From: Phycisphaerales bacterium
Lineage (GTDB): Bacteria > Planctomycetota > Phycisphaerae > Phycisphaerales > SM1A02
Direction of reading: 5' to 3'
NCBI GenBank assembly: GCA_014238785.1
Contig: JABAAL010000012.1
Coordinates: forward strand, 41,768-105,767
Length of the DNA stretch: 64,000 nt
Each line of letters opens with the position of its first letter. Position 1 is the first letter of the stretch. This document shows, one piece after another, positions 34,182 to 43,176 of the stretch. The notes under the pieces were generated by a model. That model was given only the letters and a program-made list of their open reading frames with translations. It had not been told where the DNA came from and searched no databases. The position numbers and the translations under genes were made by a program.

Positions 34182-35968
34182 TGCATCCCTTCTAATTCAG
34201 TCCACCGGTTGTATAACACGCGTACATGTGCGTGGGCACTTGCAACATCAGCGCAAGCCTTCGAATGTTTCTGATGATCCGCCATCACAATTTCATCGTT
34301 GGCAACCGATTCACTACGCGTAACTTCCGCTTCAGCATCAGCAATTAATTGTTCCATCCCATCAAACTCGCGCTGCAATTTATAGCTTAACTTCACAGGA
34401 GCGCTTTTTTCCCGTAATTTAGTTGAACCTTGGTCAATTGCTTTCTCTAATTTTGGTTTTTTCTTAAGCCATTCCTGCCACAATGCAAAGCCTGCAAACT
34501 CTTTTGCAACTCCCTTACCATCAAGAGCGAGATATTCCGTCGCAATACGATCAAGCATAAAACGATCGTGGGTAATAAGTAAAATTGCACCTGGAAAATC
34601 AAGAAGCGCATCTTCAAGGACTTCAAGCGTAGGTATGTCTAAGTCATTTGTCGGTTCATCAAGCAACAAAATATCCGCTGGCTGCAACATCAAAGATGCA
34701 ATCTGTATCCTAGCCTGCTCACCCCCAGAAAGAGAACCCACGAGTGTTCCTAATTGCTCCCTCGTAAACAAAAAACGTTCTGCCCATCCAGAAACATGAA
34801 TTTCTTTACCCATGTATTCGACCATTTCGCCTACTGGGCAAAGCGTATCTTGCAAAGTGACTCGAGGGTCAAAATCAAGGCGGTGCTGACTTGCGGTTAC
34901 TACTCTTAAATTATCTGCTCGTTTAATCGTACCACTGTCAGGTTCCAACTCGCCATTAATAAGCCGAAGCAACGTCGTCTTCCCAGAGCCATTTGGACCA
35001 ACAAGACCTATTCGCCTTCCGGGTGTTAATTCTAAATCCAAATCACTAAAAAGCAACTTGTTACCCATAGATTTCTCAACGCTGTGCATAACAAGTAATT
35101 TGTTTGTTTTTCTTCCAACAGCATCAAAATTTATAGCCGCTCGCTTTGTGGGGGACAAATTTCTCGTATTGACCGCTTTTAATTCTGACCTTCGCGAAGC
35201 GGCATCACGAACTTGAGTTTTATTCCTTGTTTGCCTACCTTGGATGCCCTGGCGGAGCCAAGCCGTATCACGGCGAACCTTATTTGCCAACGCTGACTCT
35301 TCGGCTTCTTGAGAAACTAAGAAAGCTTCTTTACGACGAACAAACTCTGTGTAATTACCACTCACTTCAAAAGCACCATCAGGATACGAAGGTGCAAGTT
35401 CTAATATTCGTGATGAGCAATTTTCTAGAAAACGGCGGTCATGCGTCACAAACAACATGGACATCTTTGCGTTAAGTACAAAATTCTCCATCCATTCTAC
35501 TGCTTCTAAATCAAGATGGTTTGTTGGTTCATCAAGCAACATGACTTCTGGATCATGCACAAGACCGCACGCCATTGCAACACGTTTTTGCCATCCACCA
35601 GATAACTCGCCAAAGGGTTGATCAAACGATTCGAATCCTAATTTAGACAATGCAATCGAGGCTGCAACTTCAGCCTCAAGTTCATCTCCACCAATTGAAG
35701 CTACTACAGCTTCGATTGCCGATAACTCAGGAGGAAAAACAGATTCTTGAGGAACATACCACAGGCGCAATGCGCGCTTCTTCGTTATTTCCCCATCGTC
35801 AGCAGTCTCTAAACCTGCCAATATTTTCAAAAGTGTTGATTTTCCCGCACCATTTGGGCCAATAATACCTAGCCGCTCCCCTTCTTCAAGATGCAGCGTC
35901 ACTCCATCAAAGAGTCGCCTTGTGGAGTAGGATTTCGAAATTGTACGAGCTGAAAGTAAATTAGCCAT
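34178..35968 (-). CDS. uup: ABC-F family ATPase (Uup-like)
   Basis: Soluble protein with two ABC ATPase domains and no membrane part, acting on ribosomes or nucleic acid. In 596 residues: Walker A IIGPNGAGKSTLL (about 35-47), signature LSGGWQKR, Walker B VMLLDEPTNHLDLE; second Walker A GLVGPNGSGKTTLL, signature LSGGEQARI, Walker B ILLLDEPTNDLDI. A linker rich in Arg/Lys and a C-terminal coiled coil (about 520-596) match Uup. It is divergent from the TPR-sulfotransferase gene with 32 bases between starts, and a TAGAAT box stands 8 bases before its ATG. Confidence 0.9.
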   Translation of the reverse strand: MANLLSARTISKSYSTRRLFDGVTLHLEEGERLGIIGPNGAGKSTLLKILAGLETADDGEITKKRALRLWYVPQESVFPPELSAIEAVVASIGGDELEAEVAASIALSKLGFESFDQPFGELSGGWQKRVAMACGLVHDPEVMLLDEPTNHLDLEAVEWMENFVLNAKMSMLFVTHDRRFLENCSSRILELAPSYPDGAFEVSGNYTEFVRRKEAFLVSQEAEESALANKVRRDTAWLRQGIQGRQTRNKTQVRDAASRRSELKAVNTRNLSPTKRAAINFDAVGRKTNKLLVMHSVEKSMGNKLLFSDLDLELTPGRRIGLVGPNGSGKTTLLRLINGELEPDSGTIKRADNLRVVTASQHRLDFDPRVTLQDTLCPVGEMVEYMGKEIHVSGWAERFLFTREQLGTLVGSLSGGEQARIQIASLMLQPADILLLDEPTNDLDIPTLEVLEDALLDFPGAILLITHDRFMLDRIATEYLALDGKGVAKEFAGFALWQEWLKKKPKLEKAIDQGSTKLREKSAPVKLSYKLQREFDGMEQLIADAEAEVTRSESVANDEIVMADHQKHSKACADVASAHAHVRVLYNRWTELEGMQ

Positions 35969-35976
35969 AAAGAGTC

Positions 35977-35982
35977 ATTCTA
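35977..35982 (-). promoter_or_regulatory. -10-like box (leaderless type) for uup
   Basis: On the minus strand TAGAAT is followed by 8 bases and the ATG at 35968. Confidence 0.45.
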
Positions 35983-35986
35983 CTTG

Positions 35987-35992
35987 TATCCT
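35987..35992 (+). promoter_or_regulatory. -10-like box (leaderless type) for the TPR-sulfotransferase gene
   Basis: TATCCT is followed by 8 bases and the ATG at 36001. It lies 4 bases from the divergent uup box. Confidence 0.35.
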
Positions 35993-36000
35993 GCATACTT

Positions 36001-37686
36001 ATGGCAAATCTTACAGGACAACAACTCATTCAAAAAGCAGGCAAATATCATACTGCTGGCAAATTCGGGCAAGCAGAAAAGATTTACAAGGAACTGCTCA
36101 GAGCTAATCCGAATGATTTGACACTTTTGCGAATGCTTGGCATGCTAGAAAGGGATCGTCGCAACCTCAAAGGCGCCTTGCACTGGTTTACACTTGCAAG
36201 GCAAGTATCTGGTAACGAGCCAATCATTCTCGCAGAACTCGCACTCACTCTTGAGAAAGCAGGCAAAGCTTCCAAAGCATGGGAAATTGCTAATGAAGCT
36301 CAAGCAAGCGCACCTTCGGATATCTCTATCGCAATTTTTTATGCAAAAATGTGTTTGTCTCGTGGACTTGCTTCAAAGGCGGGGTGGGCACTTGAGCAAG
36401 CGATCGATTCTGACCCAACTAATGCCGAAGGATGGCATCTTTTGTCTATTGCTGCAAACAATTCGGGCACGTTGCCAGTACCGTTAAAGTTTGCTCAAAA
36501 ACTTATTCACTTACAACCCCAAGAAGCGCAACCACACGCAGCCCTTGCTACTGCACACCGCATGAATGGAAACTTAAAAGAAGCACTTGCATCCTATAAC
36601 CAAGCGCTTATAAATAAACCCTCGTTCACCGAAGCACTTGCAGGAAAAGCCGAGGTACTAGAATCACTTGGACAAACAGAAGAAGCGCAAGCACTCTTGC
36701 TACATGCTCCAAAATCCGACTCAGTACTTGTTGCACTTGCTAAAGTCCGTGTAGCCCGAAAACTTGGCAAACAAGAAGAAGCTCTTCAAGCAATTGACGA
36801 GGTGCAATCATTTTCTCTTTCGCAGTATCACCAATCTACTTTACAGATGCACAAAGGCCGAGTTCTCGAAGAACTAGAACGCTACGACGAAGCGTGGAGG
36901 GCATGGGAAAAAGGCAACAAACTTCACGGCGGCACATTTGATTTAAATGCACACATCAAACTGGTTGATTCAATTATTGAAACGCCACTTCCGCCAGAAG
37001 GTCTCTCTGAAACAACCCAACCGATTTTCATAGTTGGCATGTTCCGAAGCGGCACAACTTTATTAGAACAAATCTTAGGTGCAGTCCAAGACATTGATAC
37101 CGCAGGCGAAGTCAATCAAATACTTCGATTCGTCAACGAATCGCCGTATCCAACATGTGTCTCAGATCCAAATACAACATGGCCACAACTATACCTAGAC
37201 CGACTAGACAGCGATGCCCCGTTTTGTATAGATAAATTACCGATGAACTACTTGCACATCGGTTTAATATACAGATTGTTTCCAAACGCCATAATTATTC
37301 ACACAACAAGAAACCCTTTGGATACCTGTGTTTCTTGTTACTCCAATTCTTTTTCTGCAAACCATGCGTACACCTCCAACCTTGCAGATCTTGCTGGCGT
37401 GTATAAGCAATACCAAAGAGTCATGCAACACTGGAACGAGCAACTACCAAAGCGCATATACGAAGTGCCCTACGAAAAACTCGTAAGCAACTTTGAGGAA
37501 ACAGTCAAAGGCGTCCTCAATCACATCGGTGTTGATTTTGAGCCTGCATGCCTAGAATTTTACAATGTCCGAAGAATCGCCATCACGCCAAGTGCCGACC
37601 AAGTCCGCAAACCGATTTACGCTTCATCCGTAGATAGACACAAACATTTTGAAAAACATCTTGGTGAATTAAACGCCCTTCTATAA
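36001..37686 (+). CDS. TPR-repeat protein with C-terminal sulfotransferase domain
   Basis: A 561-residue protein. Residues 1-310 are tetratricopeptide repeats (for example AGKFGQAEKIYKELLRANPN at 19-38 and NLKEALASYNQALINKPS at 191-208). The C-terminal domain has the PAPS-binding loop FIVGMFRSGTTLLEQIL at 343-359 and the second PAPS site HTTRNPLDTCVSCYSNSF. This pairing is common in bacteria and in planctomycete genomes; it may sulfate a protein tyrosine or a glycan. No signal peptide is seen. It converges on hutF; the 34-base gap shows no clear terminator. Confidence 0.88.
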   Translation: MANLTGQQLIQKAGKYHTAGKFGQAEKIYKELLRANPNDLTLLRMLGMLERDRRNLKGALHWFTLARQVSGNEPIILAELALTLEKAGKASKAWEIANEAQASAPSDISIAIFYAKMCLSRGLASKAGWALEQAIDSDPTNAEGWHLLSIAANNSGTLPVPLKFAQKLIHLQPQEAQPHAALATAHRMNGNLKEALASYNQALINKPSFTEALAGKAEVLESLGQTEEAQALLLHAPKSDSVLVALAKVRVARKLGKQEEALQAIDEVQSFSLSQYHQSTLQMHKGRVLEELERYDEAWRAWEKGNKLHGGTFDLNAHIKLVDSIIETPLPPEGLSETTQPIFIVGMFRSGTTLLEQILGAVQDIDTAGEVNQILRFVNESPYPTCVSDPNTTWPQLYLDRLDSDAPFCIDKLPMNYLHIGLIYRLFPNAIIIHTTRNPLDTCVSCYSNSFSANHAYTSNLADLAGVYKQYQRVMQHWNEQLPKRIYEVPYEKLVSNFEETVKGVLNHIGVDFEPACLEFYNVRRIAITPSADQVRKPIYASSVDRHKHFEKHLGELNALL

Positions 37687-37720
37687 CATCAATTTGTTAC
37701 TTAAGGATCATCGAGCAACT

Positions 37721-38968
37721 TTAACTAGATGAAACAATTGTTTTCAAAATCACCGAATTATCAGCACCGCAACAGAGTGCCGCGCCGAGTGTTTCTACAG
37801 TTGCTCCAGAAAGTTGCATGTGATCAATATCAATGACAGTAAAGTCCGCGAGTTTTCCAACGGCAATTTCACCACCGGAAATCCCTAGGCATCTAGCCCC
37901 ATTCTTTGTTGCAGCATCAATAAGATAATTTGCCATCATTCCAGAACTATCAACACATACTCCACGTTCTTCTCTATGGAGCCGCTGAGAATATTCCATT
38001 GAGCGCATTTCTTCGACCATCGAAATTCTTGCGTTTGAATCCGTGCCAAGTGAAACACAGCCGCCCTTCATGACGATTCTATGCATATCGCAAATACCGT
38101 CAGCTAAATTTGCTTCAGTAAGCGGGCACAAACAAACATTACCACCGGAAGTAAGCCAACCTTCCATGTCGGCGGCGGCAGTATGTGTACAGTGCACCGC
38201 CGTCACCATCGGCGAGACGTCCATCGCATCATTTAATAGTGCCATAGGCGTTACACCATGTTCTTCTAAACAAGCTTCAATTTCTTGCCGCTGCTCTTCT
38301 AAATGAATATGCATTGGCATACCACGTTGCACTGAACCAACTGCGATTTCTTTAATCGTTTCAATATCGACTGCACGGACGGAATGCGCAACGGTGCCAA
38401 TCCGTTGCATAGACCCATCGACGGCGCCAGCAAGTTCATCCACTCGCTCCCACCAAGCATCCAGAGAATTCGTTGCAAAACGTTTCTGACCCCCGGAAAG
38501 TGCTTTTCCAAAACCGCCGTGTGAATAATTAGCATGTAACAAGACAATCCTAATCCCAACTTCGGTAGCCGCTTCAAGCACTGCTGTGTCCATTGCAAAA
38601 TCGTTCTGTTTGTCGTGATGAAAATAATGAAACTCGCCAACCGTAGTAATACCCGCTTGCCTCATCTCTGAAAAGCATTGCACGCACAACATTCTGAATT
38701 GGTCTAAAGATAACTCGTCAACTAATTTGTACATTTCCTCTCGCCAGCCCCAGAAACTGTCTCCACCTGTAGCAAATGTTTCGCCTCTTCCGCGTAGTCC
38801 CCTTTGAAACGAATGGCTATGCGCATTGACAAAGCCAGGAAGAAATGCGCCTTTGTCTGAATTATCGCCAACGCCAATGGCAGCAATCTTTCCATCTTCA
38901 ACGGCGATGGATCTGTTCGAGAGGAATGCGCCATTAATCCAAGTGAGCTCAGGATTATAGACTGTCAT
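37721..38968 (-). CDS. hutF: Formimidoylglutamate deiminase (HutF-like amidohydrolase)
   Basis: Converts N-formimino-L-glutamate to N-formyl-L-glutamate and ammonia in histidine breakdown. The 415-residue protein has LPGFVNAHSHSFQRGLRGRG (metal-binding HxH), DSFWGWREEMYKL, a later HCTHT, CPLTEANLADGI and LGTDSNA with the metal aspartate, followed by EEMRSMEYSQRLH. This chain of motifs is that of HutF rather than of guanine or atrazine deaminases. The start at 38968 overlaps the stop of the M20 gene by 4 bases (ATGA). No hutH, hutU or hutI is nearby. Confidence 0.87.
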   Translation of the reverse strand: MTVYNPELTWINGAFLSNRSIAVEDGKIAAIGVGDNSDKGAFLPGFVNAHSHSFQRGLRGRGETFATGGDSFWGWREEMYKLVDELSLDQFRMLCVQCFSEMRQAGITTVGEFHYFHHDKQNDFAMDTAVLEAATEVGIRIVLLHANYSHGGFGKALSGGQKRFATNSLDAWWERVDELAGAVDGSMQRIGTVAHSVRAVDIETIKEIAVGSVQRGMPMHIHLEEQRQEIEACLEEHGVTPMALLNDAMDVSPMVTAVHCTHTAAADMEGWLTSGGNVCLCPLTEANLADGICDMHRIVMKGGCVSLGTDSNARISMVEEMRSMEYSQRLHREERGVCVDSSGMMANYLIDAATKNGARCLGISGGEIAVGKLADFTVIDIDHMQLSGATVETLGAALCCGADNSVILKTIVSSS

Positions 38969-40095
38969 TCCCCTGCTCCACAAAAGTGTTCCACAGCTGC
39001 ATCGATTGTTCGCGCGCACTTATTCATTTCACTAATGGGAACATATTCATCTGGCTTGTGCGCAACTGCAATATCACCTGCGCCGTACAACACACATTCG
39101 TACCCGCCATGAGATAAATAGCCACCATCAGTCCCGTAGGAAACGCCAACACTTCCTTCTTGGGCAATGTGCTTGCACAGCCACTTGTTTATTGGCGAAA
39201 TTTCGGAAGTAAGCATGGTCGGATTATTTCCAAGTTCTTTGAGTTCCCAAGGCAAGACGCAAGCCCCTGAAATAGTTTCTTTGATTTGGGCGACTACTTG
39301 TTCTTTATCTTGATCTGGGAGTAAACGCATACCGATGCCAATATCACATGAATCAGGAACCACATTAATTGCAGAACCACTTTGCACTGTCGAAACAGTC
39401 AATACAGGAAACTTCGCAACCTCTGGGAAATAGACGCTCGTCTCAGTTCGCTGATTTGCAAATTTCGCAGCTAACTCAGCAAGTGCGCATATAACTTTTC
39501 CGCCTTCAACAAGAGCATTCTTGCCAAGATGAGGTGATCCAGTATGCGCAGAAACCCCTTCAATAGAAACACGCATACTCAAATGCCCTTTGTGCAAACG
39601 AACAACTTGCAATGAAGTCGGTTCACCAATGATTACTTGTTTTGGTATTGGGACGGGCAATCCATGCTCTAGAATATGTTTTGCACCAAAAGAGCCGAGT
39701 TCTTCGTCACAAAGAAGTAAAACTGCAAGGCACCCCTTTATAACAACAGCTTTATCGATTGCGTGTATTGCAATAGCTACGAACCCTTTCATGTCGCAGG
39801 ATCCACGCGCAAACCACTTGCCATCTCTTTCTGTCAATGTCCATGGACAATTTTTCCAACTCTCTGCAGAAGCTGGCACTGTGTCTAAATGCCCACAAAG
39901 CGTTAGCCCTACTTCGGATGGATCTCCTTTTGTAAGGAGAAGGTTAAACTTGCCATTTGCGTTCGTACTAAGCCGTTTACAACCTACTGAACTTCCTTGA
40001 AAGTAATGTTCAATATAGGAAACAATGGGCTCGTTACTCAGCGAGCTCGTTGAGTCAATTGCGATTAAGTCGGTAACGAGTTGTTTCAGCTCCAT
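38965..40095 (-). CDS. M20-family deacylase, ArgE/acetylornithine deacetylase-like
   Basis: Zinc-dependent deacylase of the M20 family. The 376-residue protein has LCGHLDTVPA (metal ligand His and catalytic Asp), ARGSCDMKGFVA (bridging Asp), LLCDEELGSFGA (catalytic and metal Glu), IIGEPTSLQVVRLHKGH and SYGTDGGYLSHGGYECVLYG. Motifs and size fit ArgE. It is translationally coupled to hutF downstream, which makes N-formylglutamate, so it may be a deformylase or demodify a related N-acyl amino acid rather than act in arginine synthesis; this is inference. Confidence 0.85.
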   Translation of the reverse strand: MELKQLVTDLIAIDSTSSLSNEPIVSYIEHYFQGSSVGCKRLSTNANGKFNLLLTKGDPSEVGLTLCGHLDTVPASAESWKNCPWTLTERDGKWFARGSCDMKGFVAIAIHAIDKAVVIKGCLAVLLLCDEELGSFGAKHILEHGLPVPIPKQVIIGEPTSLQVVRLHKGHLSMRVSIEGVSAHTGSPHLGKNALVEGGKVICALAELAAKFANQRTETSVYFPEVAKFPVLTVSTVQSGSAINVVPDSCDIGIGMRLLPDQDKEQVVAQIKETISGACVLPWELKELGNNPTMLTSEISPINKWLCKHIAQEGSVGVSYGTDGGYLSHGGYECVLYGAGDIAVAHKPDEYVPISEMNKCARTIDAAVEHFCGAGE

Positions 40096-40213
40096 CTATG
40101 TCATAGGGTAAACGAAAAAGGAATAATTCGCCTTGCAATGTCTTGAATTACTTTTATGTACTATTGATGCTGAATGTTCCCCTATTTGTTTTATTTGCAC
40201 GAATATTTAGTTG

Positions 40214-40219
40214 TATGAT
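40214..40219 (+). promoter_or_regulatory. -10-like box (leaderless type) for the S9 peptidase
   Basis: TATGAT is followed by 7 bases and the ATG at 40227. It supports that start over the upstream TTG. Confidence 0.4.
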
Positions 40220-40226
40220 GCTCATT

Positions 40227-42239
40227 ATGACTAAAAAGAAACTAATAACTCCTGAAGAACTTGACAATCTAGTCTCTGTTGGAAATCCGCAAATCGCACC
40301 GGATGCTATGCAGATTTTGTACACAAGAAAGTGTGCCAAAGACGGCGTGAACCATACAACGATTTGGTTAGCGCAAACAAAGGGCACAGTGAAGCCTCGC
40401 CAACTTACAACGGGAGGAAAAGACAGGATGCCTCGATGGTCTCCCGACGGTACAAAAGTTGCGTTCATTCGTGAAAGTAAAACTGGAAGTCAAATCTACA
40501 CCATCGACATGGATGGTGGCGAAGCGCAACAACTCACACATTTTCCTGAAGGCTCAATTACTGAAATGCAGTGGTCGCCTACAAATGGCTCGCTCGCGGT
40601 TTCCTACAGAAAAACAGAAGAGCCGTACACGCACGCTGCTGGTGAAACACGAAAAGAAAATAAAGAAAGCGACCCGCCAATCATTACTGAGTCCGCCTGG
40701 TACCGACTCGATGGCGATGGTTACTTCGGACACGCTCGCTTCGAACTCTACCTTGTTGATACAACAACCGGTTCCTACAAAAACATTTGGTCTAAGGACA
40801 CAATGGGCTTCTTCTCTTTTTGCTGGTCCCCAAAAGGCGACAACATTGCAATCGCAACCAATACGAGCAAGGACGCAATCACAGATTCGCTACCAACTAA
40901 AATTGTTATTCACGATGTAAGCACTGGCAAAAACACAATTTTACCAAACTGTACAAAAGGTCCTAAGGACGCGATCATTTGGTCGCCAAATGGCAAGTAC
41001 TTGGCATGGGCTGGACGCGAAGGTGACGAATCGACGTATTCCACTGAAAATTTAGAACTCTATGTTGCAAGTGCAACAAAAGGAAACGCTAAGAGCATTA
41101 CCTCTGATATCGACCGATGCCTCATGGCAGTCACACTTTCAGATACTGGAGATGTCTCGTTTGGATCGTGGCTCCACTGGACACATGATTCAAAAAATAT
41201 CCTTGTCAAAATTGGCTGGCATGGAGAAGAACAAATCTGTACGATTTCAAGAAACGGCGGGAAACTCAAAACACTTACGACTGGAAAGGCGATTCACTCT
41301 ATAAGCAACTTTGCGAGCGATGGAAAAAATTGCGCGATGATGGTTGGCTCTGCAACTACCCCACCTGAAATATATGTTGGCAAACTTGGTGCAACTACTC
41401 TTACGACAAAACAAGTGTCGTTTGAAAATACACAATGGTGTCAGGAGCACGCAGTTGCCACGCCAAAAGATACCTGGATTACAAGCAAAGATAAAACAAA
41501 AATTCATTGCTGGATTATGCGCCCACCCTCGCAAGCGGCCAACAGAAGAAATAAACCAGCAGTTTTACAAATCCACGGTGGCCCCCACTGCCAGTACGGT
41601 TGGATGTTCTTCCACGAATTCCAATGCCTTGCCTCAGCGGGTTACACCGTTATCTACTGCAACCCTCGCGGCTCTAAAGGGTACGGACGCGATCATTGCG
41701 ATGCCATTCGCAACGACTGGGGCGGTGCCGATTGGGTTGATATGCAATCCGTTATTGCGATGATGCAAAAAGACAAAAAAATTAACAGGAAGAACATGGG
41801 CGTCATGGGCGGAAGCTACGGCGGATACATGACAAACTGGATTGTTGGTCACACAAACGAATTCACTGGAGCGATTACTGACCGATGCGTTTCAAACTTA
41901 GTTTCCATGGGAGGCAATAGCGATTTTGCTGATAAGGAAGATGGGTACTTTGGGGGCAACTTCTGGAGCAGACCTGAAGACCGTTGGCGACAGTCACCTA
42001 TCCGGCATTTTGGAAATGTTGAAACCCCTATGCTTATCATTCACAGTGAGGGTGATTTGCGCTGCAACATCGAACAAGGCGAGCAAGTGTTTGCTGCTCT
42101 AAAGCTCCGAGGTATCGAAGCACGTTTCGTCAGGTATCCACATTCCACGAGCCACGGGTTTAGTCGAGGCGGGGCTCTTGATATGCGAAAACACCGCTTG
42201 AACGAAATTCTCTCATGGTGGAACCGGCAACTTAAATAA
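40227..42239 (+). CDS. S9 prolyl oligopeptidase / acylaminoacyl-peptidase-like
   Basis: A serine peptidase with an N-terminal beta-propeller of WD40/TolB-like blades (about 1-380; for example RMPRWSPDGTKVAFIRES) and an alpha/beta-hydrolase domain (about 400-670). The catalytic triad is Ser530 in GGSYGG, Asp610 in SEGDLR and His643 in TSHGFSR. The 670-residue protein has no signal peptide from the ATG at 40227, so it is probably cytoplasmic and trims peptides or removes acylated N-terminal residues. The frame extends upstream to a TTG, but that part is a random hydrophobic run. Confidence 0.9.
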   Translation: MTKKKLITPEELDNLVSVGNPQIAPDAMQILYTRKCAKDGVNHTTIWLAQTKGTVKPRQLTTGGKDRMPRWSPDGTKVAFIRESKTGSQIYTIDMDGGEAQQLTHFPEGSITEMQWSPTNGSLAVSYRKTEEPYTHAAGETRKENKESDPPIITESAWYRLDGDGYFGHARFELYLVDTTTGSYKNIWSKDTMGFFSFCWSPKGDNIAIATNTSKDAITDSLPTKIVIHDVSTGKNTILPNCTKGPKDAIIWSPNGKYLAWAGREGDESTYSTENLELYVASATKGNAKSITSDIDRCLMAVTLSDTGDVSFGSWLHWTHDSKNILVKIGWHGEEQICTISRNGGKLKTLTTGKAIHSISNFASDGKNCAMMVGSATTPPEIYVGKLGATTLTTKQVSFENTQWCQEHAVATPKDTWITSKDKTKIHCWIMRPPSQAANRRNKPAVLQIHGGPHCQYGWMFFHEFQCLASAGYTVIYCNPRGSKGYGRDHCDAIRNDWGGADWVDMQSVIAMMQKDKKINRKNMGVMGGSYGGYMTNWIVGHTNEFTGAITDRCVSNLVSMGGNSDFADKEDGYFGGNFWSRPEDRWRQSPIRHFGNVETPMLIIHSEGDLRCNIEQGEQVFAALKLRGIEARFVRYPHSTSHGFSRGGALDMRKHRLNEILSWWNRQLK

Positions 42240-42262
42240 ACTATCCCGCGGGTTGTTTATTT
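42234..42262. terminator. Inverted repeat between convergent genes (second copy of the 33181 element)
   Basis: Arms AAATAAAC and GTTTATTT flank TATCCCGCGGGTT. The 23 bases from 42237 differ in one position from 33184-33206. The left arm includes the stop of the S9 peptidase gene, and the T-run right of it fits an intrinsic terminator; the rpiR-type stop starts at 42265. Confidence 0.65.
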
Positions 42263-43081
42263 TTAAAGGAACGTATCGTTTGCTTGCCAAAACTGCTCAA
42301 GTCTATCGATACGGTCACGCGCCTCATCACGCAATTCTGCAACGACGTGCGCAACAAGAAGTTCCGCTGCAATAACCGCTGGTACAGAACTGTCAAATGG
42401 ACCAATAGCTGGAATATTTAATTCGCAACGATTTTTTGTTAAGGAAGAAAGCGGAGAGAACGGTCCATCAGTAATTGCAACGATGTCAACACCAAGGTCT
42501 ACAAGCGCACGCGCAATTACAATCGCGTTTCGCCGGTACCTTGAAAAATCAAACACAACCGCCACATCACCCTTCTGAGCACCACACAAATCGCGAGCTG
42601 ATGAATGCTCCTGAATAAGATGGACATTTGGACGAACCATAGTCAGTCCGCTTGCAAGCGTGATTGCGCCAGCCGTCGATGTTTCACCAGATAGAATCCA
42701 AACATTTGTCGCAGAAACAATCGGCCCTGACATAGATTCAAGGCATTCAAACGTTAGCGCATCAAATGCAGACCTCACAGCATCCTCGATTTTACTATGC
42801 ATTGGTTCTGCAGATTCATCATGACGGACTCGTTGGCTTGGACTTGTCAAACGCTGAGAAACCTCATCTCGAGCAGACTGCTGCAAATCTCCAAAACCCT
42901 CAAAACCAAGTTTCGCAGCAAACCGCACCACTGTCGGGTTACTCGTATCAACTCGTTTTGCCAATGCGGAAACAGTTCCAAAAGTTAACAACATTGGATC
43001 CGCAAGAACGGCTTCGGCGATACGGCGTTCGGCAGGTGTTAAACGGTCATTTATAGATGCTATCAATTTTACTATAGACAT
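42263..43081 (-). CDS. RpiR/MurR-type transcriptional regulator
   Basis: A 272-residue DNA-binding regulator. The N-terminal HTH_6 domain (about 1-77) has LTPAERRIAEAVLADP and SALAKRVDTSNPTVVRFAAK; a C-terminal SIS domain (about 115-255) would bind a phosphosugar-like ligand. It is divergent from the KamA-like gene with 95 bases between starts, and an inverted repeat lies at 43099-43115. By position it is the likely regulator of the aminomutase operon, of itself, or both. The frame opens 7 codons earlier, but MSIVKLI is the better start. Confidence 0.88.
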   Translation of the reverse strand: MSIVKLIASINDRLTPAERRIAEAVLADPMLLTFGTVSALAKRVDTSNPTVVRFAAKLGFEGFGDLQQSARDEVSQRLTSPSQRVRHDESAEPMHSKIEDAVRSAFDALTFECLESMSGPIVSATNVWILSGETSTAGAITLASGLTMVRPNVHLIQEHSSARDLCGAQKGDVAVVFDFSRYRRNAIVIARALVDLGVDIVAITDGPFSPLSSLTKNRCELNIPAIGPFDSSVPAVIAAELLVAHVVAELRDEARDRIDRLEQFWQANDTFL

Positions 43082-43098
43082 TGGTGGTACTTCAGTGA

Positions 43099-43115
43099 AC
43101 AATATGTTACATTGT
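43099..43115. promoter_or_regulatory. Candidate operator for the RpiR-type regulator
   Basis: Imperfect 17-base inverted repeat ACAAT-N7-ATTGT, placed just upstream of the regulator start and 62 bases before the KamA-like start. RpiR proteins bind inverted repeats of this size, but binding here is inference. Confidence 0.3.
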
Positions 43116-43176
43116 CAGTATTGAATTGTACCATCCGTTACAAAATAAGGCCCGACCAGAAAATAAAGAATAAATT

